From contig NDFF03000090.1 in the NCBI GenBank assembly GCA_002150815.3, forward strand, positions 124,001-188,000: DNA of 64,000 nt. Reading direction: 5' to 3'. Below the pieces are notes generated by a model that was not told where the DNA came from, made no database searches, and saw only the letters and a program-made list of their open reading frames with translations. Every line of letters starts with the position of its first letter. Position 1 is the stretch's first letter. Position numbers and translations under genes: made by a program. This document shows positions 55,958 through 64,000 of the stretch, one piece after another. The DNA is from Grammothele lineata (Eukaryota > Basidiomycota > Agaricomycetes > Polyporales > Polyporaceae).

Positions 55958-58900
55958 ATGCAGACCCTCAAGAACCTTCTTTCGCCCCTGACGGGCAATA
56001 GCAATCCCATACAGGATACACTCGTGAGCCTCTCCTCCCCGCAGCGGCGCGTTCCGCCACACGCTCACCCCCTGCCACAGAAACTCGTCGTCATCGGAGG
56101 GACGGTCGAAACGGCGCGGAGGGCGTCCGTCTCTGCCTGGAACGGGTTCATCGACTGTGAGTGCCGCGCCGCTTCCCCACCCTCGCCGCAGCCCACCCGC
56201 GAACTTCCCTACCACCCCAGCGTTCTTCTTGACGGCACACTTCAGCCAGGAAGACTACCCGTACGACTGGTGCGTCCAGGCCCTGCCGTATCTGTCAAAG
56301 ATGGTTTTCCAACATCTAACGCGCGCATGCTCGGTGTCTGCGGTAGGCTGATGCACTGGCTCTCGAAGGTCGGCATCTTTGTTCCCGCCTCTTTACTTTC
56401 CCACTCCGGCGCGCACGCGCGCTGACACAGGTATTTGCGTATAGCAACCCGCGTGGGGCCGCAGCCGCGAATTCGATATCACGACACGGTCCGTCAGTCG
56501 CCATGGGCTCACGCAAAAGACCGCAGGGGACCTCGAGGAGGAGGGCAGTGAGGATGGGGACGAGGAGGGCGGCGAGTTCCAGCAGGGCAATGGGCGCAGG
56601 AGACGAGGTGAGCGCGCCGCTTCGGCCCCGCCGCCCGCTTCGGCCGCGGAGGCGGCGGGGAACTGATTCCAAGGCTTCGGCTGACCGTGCATGCCCGCTT
56701 ATTTGTCGACCCCCACGCGCACGCGCACGCGCGCGGTGCCAGTCGCGATCGTGCCGAGCATGGGTGCGTTCTCTCCGCTTCTTGCGCCTTCGCGCGCGCG
56801 CGCCACGTGACGTCATGCTGATGACCCGCGCGCGCCCCGCCGCCGCCTTCGCAGACACGACGCACACGATTTACTACCGCGGACATTGGCTACGCGTGAG
56901 TATTAGAGTTATGGGCCCGGGCGCGCGCGTCCTGGGGCGGGCCTGGCTTCTGATCTCGGGAGAGCTGGGTGCTGATGGGACGTCATTGTCGGGCCTGCCA
57001 GATAACGCGCACGAAGCGCTTCCAAGACTACGGCTCGTGCGCAGAGCTCAAAATTAGGTATGTCGCGCGACCGGCCGCGTCTGTGCTTGTGGGTATGCTC
57101 CGATGGCTTACGGCGGGGCTCTCGCTCGGTAAGCGTCGTCGCGCGCAACAACGACATCCTCAAGCGACTCGTGCTCGAGGCGAAGCGCGAGTACGAGAAG
57201 GACGCTGAACACAGGGTTCACATCTTCATGGCCGACACGTAAGTGCCCCTCCCCACGCTCATCGCGCTCGTCGCGTCTTCCGTGACAGAACTCACACTAC
57301 CATCGGGCGCAGCTCGTACGGGTGCTGGCGGTGGAATGGCGCGCGGCACAAGCGCCCCATGAGCTCGATCGTGCTCGAGCCCGGCGTCAAGGACATGATC
57401 CTCGCGGACTGCAGGGACTTTTTGGCCTCGGAAGACTGGTAAGCTCCGCCCCGTCTAGACCTTGTGACGAGCGGGCACTCACGCGTCGGGCGCGCCCAGG
57501 TACGCAGAGCGAGGTCAGTCGGGCATGGGGCGGGTCGCGGTAGCGGACACGGCGCTCATGTCTTGACAGGTATTCCGTTCCGAAGGGGATACCTGCTGCA
57601 CGGGGTGCCCGGCAGGTACGCGTCCGAGGCGCTGTCGGTCCGTTCTGCACACGCTTAATCTCCGTCTGCCACAGTGGGAAGACATCGCTCATCCACAGCC
57701 TGGCGGGCGAGCTGGGCCTTGACATCTATGTCGTCAGTCTGTCCTCCAAGGGGTAAGCACTCCGTCATACACGCACGTGTGTATGTCAGACCCGACGCTG
57801 ATTCCGTGGACTTTAGGATGAGCGACAACACGCTCACGACGCTCATGGGCAACGTCCCCTCGAGGTGCGTACACGCCCCTCGCCTCCTGCCATAACAGGC
57901 AAGATTGTGGCCGGGCGGGCGCTCATCGAGATCCTGGCTGCTGACCCGTGTCCTTCCGGGCGTCTTTCGCCGACAGGTGCATCCTGCTCCTCGAGGATCT
58001 CGATGCGGCCTTCACGCGCGGTATATCCCGCGACGAGACTTCAACGGGTGCACCGACGACCTCTTCCTCGAGCGGGAGCACGTCTTCGGCCAAGAACAAA
58101 GACGAGAACAACGACGGCTCGACGCTCAGCCTGAGCGGCCTCCTCAACAGCCTCGACGGCGTCGCCGCCGCCGAGGGCCGGTGAGTCACTTTTGATTCCA
58201 AAAGCCCGTCTATTCGCCGTTCTCCCATACGTTCCATTTACTGTAATACCACCCGCCGCTTCTCCCGCTTCCGATCCGCCGCCGCCGCCTTTCCGCGCGT
58301 GCGAATGGTCGTTCGGGCCTTCTCGCGCCCTTCCTTTCTGCTCCGTTCTGATCTCGCGTGTCGCGCGCTCCGCACGTGCTGCCAATATTCGTACTGACGC
58401 GCGCTCTCTCCGCGCCCGCTTCCGCAGGCTGCTGTTCGCGACGACGAACCACATTGAGCGGCTCGACCCTGCGCTGAGCCGCCCGGGCCGGATGGACGTC
58501 TGGGTCAACTTCAAGCACGCGACCAAGTGGCAGGCGGAGGGCATCTTCAAGTGCTTCTTCCCCGCCTCGTCATCTGCCCCCGCCCCTGCCACCCCGTCAT
58601 CCGAGGAGGGCGGCGTGAAGGGCAAGGGGCCCACAGCCGACGCGCCTGCAGCAGAAGGCACGGGCATTGCGGAGTCAAAGCGTAAGCGCGCGGCGCGCTC
58701 GATCCCCCTGCTCTCCGAAGAAGAGCGGTCGGAGCTTGCGAAACGCTTCGCGGACGCGATCCCCGAGAACGAGCTCAGCGTAAGTCTCTCCCTCCTGCCC
58801 GCTCGCCCGCTCGCCAGCGCGCCCGCACCACCTTTCCCTGAGCGGGGACCGTTTTGAACGGGCCGCCCGCTGGCGGGCTCGTAATCGACCGTCACGGACC

Positions 58901-59972
58901 ACGGTCAAAGTCCGTCCGTCTGCATGCGTGCTGATCGGGATTTGTACAGGTGGCTTCGCTGCAAGGCTATTTGCTCCGGAACAAGACGCGCCCGCGCGAG
59001 TGCGTCGACGAGGTCGCGGCGTGGTACGTCTTACTCTCTCTCGCTCCCCGAGCCGTCCTCAGGGTGGCCTTGGCGATTTAATCACCGGACTGACACGCGG
59101 CCTCCCCGCACGCGCGCGCAGGGTGGTCTCGGAGCGCGAGATGCGCGAGAAGCTGAAGAAGGAGAAGGAAGAGGTGAGTGGACAGAGGCAATTTACTGCC
59201 AAACGCCACGCGCGGTCCGCGCGCGTGCGCGCCCGGGCATGCTCCGTGCTGACGCCCGCCCGCCCGCGTCCGTCCCGCAGCGCGAAGCGAAGGAGAAGAA
59301 GGAAGCCGAAGAGAAGGCGCGCAAGGAGGTGCGTAGCGGGTTCTCTTTACGTGTTGCTTACTTTGCCCCGGCGACTTACCTCCCTCGCCCCCGCACGCAG
59401 AAGGAAGAGGCCGAGGCTAAGGAGGTACGCGGGCTTTGTTGGTGTCTCGGGCGTGGCCGTCCGCGTGCTCATTTCGCTCTGTTCCCCGTCTGCAGAAGGA
59501 GGAGAAGGCGGCCGCGGCGAAAGAGGTACGTCTTACACCCGGCATTCTCCTTCCCCCACACCCCTCCTCCCAAGTATGTGCGCGTCCGGCCGGCTCATAA
59601 TTGCTCTTCTTTGCGCCCCTGCGCTCCCAGAAAGCCGAGAAGGACGTCAAGGAAAAGAAGGAAGCTCGCGCCGCAGCCAAGGCGAAGCGTGCCGCGGGCC
59701 CGCTGACCACCGCGCCCGCGCCCGGGCTCGCACCCGAGAGCTCCTCGGACTCGACGGCGACGAGCGAGTGCGAGGGCACGAGCGGCGCGGACGCGGACAC
59801 GGAGGAGAGCGTCACGTCCGAGGAGGAGGGACCCGACAAGGTTCGGGAAGGTGCGGCTGTCGCGCCTGCGGGCGGCAAGGACAAGTGGGTCGCCGTCAAG
59901 CAGCAGCAGCAAGAGGAGGCGAGCGCAGCTGCGCCCGAGCTCGTAGAAGACAGCGTGGCCGCGGCGGCGTGA
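55958..59972 (+). CDS. BCS1-like AAA ATPase with a charged coiled-coil tail
   Basis: Mitochondrial-type BCS1 family AAA ATPase; the founding member inserts the Rieske protein into complex III, and fungi have extra paralogues of unknown job. Twenty-one exons (first 55958-56023, last 59631-59972) give 671 aa. BCS1 N-domain: FFLTAHFSQEDYPYDWLMHWLSKQPAW, SREFDITTRSVS, an acidic loop, THTIYYRGHWLR, ELKISVVARNNDILKRLVLE, YGCWRWNGARHKRPMSSIVL. AAA core: Walker A GVPGSGKTSLIHSLAG, Walker B CILLLEDLDAAF, sensor LLFATTNHIERLDPAL, SRPGRMDVWV. The tail is a Lys/Glu-rich coiled coil encoded by several mini-exons (59122-59525). Small internal exons include 22 nt (56347-56368) and 14 nt (57500-57513). No clear mitochondrial presequence precedes the BCS1 domain, as is usual for this family. 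Confidence 0.92.
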
Positions 59973-61348
59973 AGTTGGTCCACAAAGAAAGGGCCCTCAC
60001 CTGAGGTCCAAGGAAAGGACCTGTCCTACATGGCCGCGCCGGACGCCCGCCGTCCGACGCGGCCCTCGCTCTGCGTGCGCTTTCTGGTGTGCTGTGCACT
60101 GTGCGCTGTGTCTTGTGCTCTGTTCTCGCTGGCCGATGCTCCGTTGTGCTCTCCTCGATTGCCGATTGCCAGATGTGTACGCTCCCTCTCTCCCAACCCT
60201 CCACCTGCTCGCGCCCCACGGTCTCTGCATCACCGTTGCCCCCTCGCGTCCCCTTGAGGGGCCCTGCGGTGCGTGGCGCGCGTCCCGTTTTACGACCTAC
60301 TTACTGGTTAGTTTATGATAGACACGACGCGGATGCTCCCTTACGGTGCGCGTTTGTACGTACGATTGATGTGTAATCTGCTGCTTGTGCTGATGTCGAT
60401 CCTGGGTTGCCGGCTGTGTAATCCGTGTTCCGCCTGTCGGTGTCGCCGTTCGCTGTGATATGTCGCCGTGCTGTTGCATACACGTTAAACAGCCCTTTGT
60501 GATGAATATACTCCATCTAGAAGTCGTGTACCGAAAACCTTGCAATCTTGCGACCCACGCTCTAGCAGCCCTGCAGATGCACGAGTTGTTCGATCGTCCT
60601 CGGACTCCGTTATGCGCGTAATGATCGCCCTGAAGCGCCCTCGAGGCCGGTGCCACTGGACACCGATGGTCGGTGAATTGTCAAAACGTGTCGGTACGTA
60701 GTGTTGACTCACGATCGGGCCCCGTAGGATGTCCGAACTGGAGGTGTTTTTCCCCGTGGAGGTTGTGCGGCTCGGGCCCAGCAGGCAGGAGTCTTCGAGC
60801 AGAGAAGTCTTCATGAAGTATGACGTCATTCAGACCGTGGCAGCGAGGCACTGCGGCTTCCTTCTGCTTCACATGCGTACGGCAGCGTACGTTAACTGTC
60901 GTCATATTTTACTCGCCGCCACAGCGTGTCAACTGAGCGTAAACTGACGGAATTGAACCCACGACGTATGATGTTTGAAGTCAAACGTAGGACGCCGGCG
61001 GAATCGGCTGTCGCGCGTAAGTGCAAGCTCGTGTCGGTAACGTGTTCGTAGCGAGATGCCTAACACGTATGAAAGCCGTCAGAAATTAAAAGAAGGCCCG
61101 AGGAGTTGAGAGGTACGGTTGAAGACGTGTAACGAAGTGAGTAATCGAGCGAAAACGCGGCATATTAAAGTTGGCACTGACGGGGTTCGAACTGCTACCC
61201 TCGGGTAGCCCGTTGATTTTGAATTTCATCGTCATTTCTTCGCGCCACCGTCGTCCACGACCTTGTTGGGCGACCTTGTTCACAACCGTGACCGACTTGC
61301 GCCTACACTATCATCTTCTCCCCTGGCGCCCTACCAACGAATCAAGCC
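59973..61348. other. Intergenic, tRNA-like traces only
   Basis: No protein gene supported. Two minus-strand strings resemble tRNA T-arms (near 60955 and 61185), but no cloverleaf forms around them. Confidence 0.4.
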
Positions 61349-62677
61349 ATGGCCACCCACATGTCTCACAGAGTAGAAAAGCTCAAGCTGCACGAGGGGA
61401 CTGTCATGTACCAAAACATATCTGAGTACCTCTCCGTCAAAACGAACTGTTTGTTCGGGTACCGCGCCGATCATGACCTTCCCAAGGAGCTCAAGGAGTG
61501 TTCGGACCATCTGACAAAGTGGCCGGCGGACAAGCTCCTTGCACGCGCAAACGGCACGATCAGCGACCCCGACGTCGTCCTTGATATGGCTATGCGGTAG
61601 GCCTATTAGTCGCATCCATGCTGTGCCACCGCCCAAAGATCCTCAATATCTCTTCCCAGGTATCTCAGCGGATGTGGAGTCCGCGCCAAGAACCCGGAGG
61701 GCGCGCTTTACGTTCTTGATGCCATCCTCGACCCCTCCTGCGAGAAAGGGCGCTACGTCGGCGACGCCGCCTCCTCTCACGTCTATGCCCAAGCGCACTC
61801 GCTCGCCGCGCGAGCCCAGTTCGACAAACTCCGCGCAGTCGAATCGTCCCCCGCCGCGCTCGCCGCGCTTCGCATCCATGCGCCGGGAGCCCCCGGCGAT
61901 GTTCGGCACGACGGCCCTCGAGCCGCCCCTTTCGTACCTCGCACTCGCCGCACACCACGCGAACGAGGCCGCGAAGTTGTCCTTCATCTCTTCGACCGTG
62001 CTCGTTGTAGGCATGTACCTGCGCGACGTGGGCGATGTGGTAGGCGTCGACGTGAAGAAGATGGACGGGGCGAAGCACTTCAGGATGCTCTGGCAGGTCG
62101 TCCAGCGGCGCGAGCGCGAGTTCCACAAGGAGGAGCGGAAGCGGCGCCAGAAGGCGGAGGAGGCCCCGAACGAGTATGCGTGCGCGCGGGAGGGGTGCCC
62201 GATACGCGCCGAGGGGCGCGGGGCGTTGAGGAGCTGTTCGGGGAGGTGTCCGCAGGATTTGAAGCCGAGCTACTGCAGCAAGGAGTGCCAAAAGCTGGTT
62301 CGTCCGTCGAGTTCTTATGAACGACGCGTCTGATGTTCTCGTTTCAGGATTGGCCGAGGCATAAAACCATTTGTAAACCGATGCACCAGAAGAAACCCAA
62401 GGTTCCCGACGTGGAGAAGGCTCGCGTCCTTTTCGAGCTCGGTCCTTCGCAGGACGGTGATCTGCCAGAGCTTGAGGATGACGACGAGTCTGACGCCGAG
62501 GAGCCTGAAGAGGTCAGGATGAATCGCGGTCGGGTTATCGACCTTCCAGCACCCTGTGCTCCCGGCGGTTCCATCGAGGTCACCTCCAGCACACTGGACG
62601 CTCAGTTCATGCGCGAGTTCCGGGACGCTTTCACGGATTTGGTACAAAACAAGGGGCAAGCGGCTGGACAGTCTTGA
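61349..62677 (+). CDS. MYND-type zinc finger protein 6
   Basis: Exon 1 61349-61596 (LHEGTVMYQNISEYLSVKTNCLFGYRADHD, ending LDMAMR); exon 2 61660-62297; exon 3 62348-62677. Helical region: AHSLAARAQFDKL, AAHHANEAAKLSFISSTVLVVGMYLRD. MYND finger: YACAREGCPIRAEGRGALRSCSG, CPQDLKPSYCSKECQKL | DWPRHKTIC, complete. C-terminus: acidic stretch then APGGSIEVTSSTLDAQFMREF, the shared module. The frame changes inside exon 2 between FDKLRA and PPAMFG. A 52-nt GT-AG intron with a weak donor (GTCGAA, about 61834-61885) would repair it and give about 387 aa; otherwise the gene has a frameshift. Confidence 0.72.
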
Positions 62678-62939
62678 CGAGAGGTGCTCTACAGTGTGGG
62701 TTTTTCAATACCGTACGAGATTGATTTAGCAGAGTGCTGATGCATATTTAACATAGATGTGCTTAAGTAAGATACAGCCCATATCCGAACTACAACACCG
62801 ACTATTGAACTTCCCGGCAAGCCGTTGCGGCCTGACAAAATCCTCGTTCGTATATTGCGTCCCTCAGTGTACATTGATTGCTACTTTCATGATCATTTTT
62901 CTTGCCTCTTGGTTGGCCTGAGCTCAGTCTCGCTATGTC

Positions 62940-63889
62940 TCACGCACAGACAGCGTCTTGCAGGTCGAGAGACATAAATTGCGACGTCAGGTTCTCCCCG
63001 CGAAGAGCATCTTCTTGCATCATTTCCTTCCTTCGATTTTCGAAGCAGACTGTCATGCATTTGACGGTTTTCGAATTCAGGGGTACCGTCGATGGTATAT
63101 GCTGCGTGGGTTGTGAGTCCTGAGTCCCAGCAAGCCAGCAGAACGTCTCACTCACGCTATCACAAGAACTCGTCGCTTTTCCCTTGCGCTCAAAGATCGC
63201 CTGCAAGAGCGGCTGCAGCCAGTCGTAGGGGCTCAAGTCCATCTCCAGCGCATCCGCCACGTCCACTAGAGTGAGCCCCACCGCGACCACGATCCTGCTT
63301 GTACACCTTCGCCGTGCTGCTTCGGCAGCTCGCGCGATGGCCTGGCAAAGGTACACAACAGGGTCGCCACCGTCTTGACTGGTGCGCTTGGACGTTGCGT
63401 GGGAGTATGCGACGTACGCGCCCAGCGCGAAGGCGCACGCCTCGAGGTCCCTGGGCCGGCCGGTGCGGTGCCAGGAAGGGCCGGGGCTGCACACCCACTC
63501 TACGACTGCGTCTGCGGAGGTCCTCGCGCTCGCGCTCCGGCCGAGGGCATCGTATTCATTCCCGAAAAAGCTGAGGGTCCTAGGGTAGGTGGGGCGGTGG
63601 TCAGTCCGAACGGCTAGTGAGTGTGGTATACGGTCATAGCGGACGCGGAGTGGCGGGTGGCGACTGACCGGGTGGCGTACTCGAGCCTCAGCATCCACCC
63701 TTCCCTGCTAGAAATGGCCAGCATCCGCAGGTTGTTTCGTATCTCCTCGTCCGTGATCGCGTTGAGGCGTGCGTGGCACTCCTGCACATGCTGGACGGGT
63801 TCTGGGAGCTGCGCTTCGGGAATAAAGCAGTCTCGCGTGATGTTGACGTACTGCGAGAATACTTCGTCGGACGTCTCGATCATGTGCAT
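62940..63889 (-). CDS. MYND-associated family protein lacking the MYND finger, second copy
   Basis: 274 aa in three exons (63889-63669, 63579-63156, 63119-62940). Exon 1 (MHMIETSDEVFSQYVNITRDCF) ends LEYATR with the family's phase-2 intron, here with a GTCAGT donor. Exon 2: ALGAYVAYSHATSKR, YLCQAIARAAEAARR, RIVVAVGLTLVDVADALEMDLSPYDWLQPLL, parallel to exon 2 of the gene at 32336. No zinc finger follows; exon 3 encodes VPLNSKTVKCMTVCFENRRKEMMQ. Function unknown. Confidence 0.65.
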
Positions 63890-63982
63890 CGTTGCGAGCG
63901 GCGCGCGGGGGGTAGGGGAAGGCGAGGAGAGACGAAGACGTTGAGGGTGTTGTGGCGTAGGCTGCCCGACATGGCCAAACGA

Positions 63983-63989
63983 ATATATA
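63983..63989 (-). promoter_or_regulatory. TATA box, gene at 62940-63889
   Basis: TATATAT on the minus strand about 95 bp upstream of the ATG at 63889, close to the window edge. Confidence 0.45.
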
Positions 63990-64000
63990 GCGGGATGATC

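Noticed and set aside
56369..56444. Apparent phase conflict between exons 4 and 5 of the BCS1-like gene, suggesting another microexon
   Set aside because: Using the acceptor GTATAG at 56443-56444 instead of ACACAG at about 56430 gives LSKQPAWGRSREFDITTRS in frame, which fits the family.
60940..61010. Possible tRNA on the minus strand (GGGTTCAATTCC)
   Set aside because: Only two T-stem pairs and no matching acceptor strand; at most a remnant.
61160..61235. Possible tRNA-Leu-like gene on the minus strand (AGTTCGAACCCC, variable-arm-like hairpin)
   Set aside because: An acceptor pairing TGGCGCG/AGTGCCA is possible, but the D-arm is missing and the T-stem is broken.

Overview
The window looks like nuclear DNA of a mushroom-forming basidiomycete (Agaricomycetes; the laccase and the gene families fit a polypore-like wood decayer, which is inference). 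The evidence is dense spliced genes with introns mostly of 45-65 nt (GTGAGT, GTACGT or GTGCGT donors), FunK1-type kinases, DUF6533 membrane proteins, MYND-finger expansions, CxC5/CxC6 proteins of the KDZ-transposon type, and a laccase. I built exon models by hand from splice signals, reading frame and family motifs. The summed exon length of every complete model is divisible by three, apart from the exceptions stated in the entries.

Layout. 1-448: start of an unrecognised gene running off the left edge. 985-8016: two FunK1 kinase genes on the minus strand, with decayed ARP2 and FunK1 fragments between them. 8618-11295: laccase (minus). 11.0-12.1 and 18.4-19.7 kb: arms of an imperfect inverted duplication of the laccase promoter and 5' end. 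Between the arms lie a FunK1 relic and the housekeeping genes arp2, rim2 (mitochondrial pyrimidine nucleotide carrier) and rpc25 (RNA polymerase III). 20.1-30.3 kb: three DUF6533 seven-helix-type genes, with atp4 (ATP synthase b subunit) between the second and third. 30.6-38.7 kb: an F-box gene, a MYND-less member of the MYND-associated family, three MYND-finger genes and a foldback (MITE-like) element. 38.8-47.7 kb: a candidate large mobile element with palindromic terminal inverted repeats, carrying an RTC4-domain gene and a CxC5/CxC6 gene. 47.9-52.1 kb: two more MYND genes and sys1. 52.1-56 kb: no supported gene. 56-60 kb: a 21-exon BCS1-like AAA ATPase. 61.3-63.9 kb: one more MYND gene and a second MYND-less paralogue.

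The strongest unusual signal is in the three DUF6533 genes. In each one the frame closes only if two separate 2-nt microexons are included, at the same two places in all three paralogues. Six 2-nt exons in one family within 10 kb is the observation most worth following up. The second is the palindrome-ended element at 38.8-47.7 kb with a 9-bp direct repeat at its boundaries. The housekeeping genes share no operon-like logic; the accessory families (FunK1, MYND, DUF6533) have grown by local duplication with visible decay.
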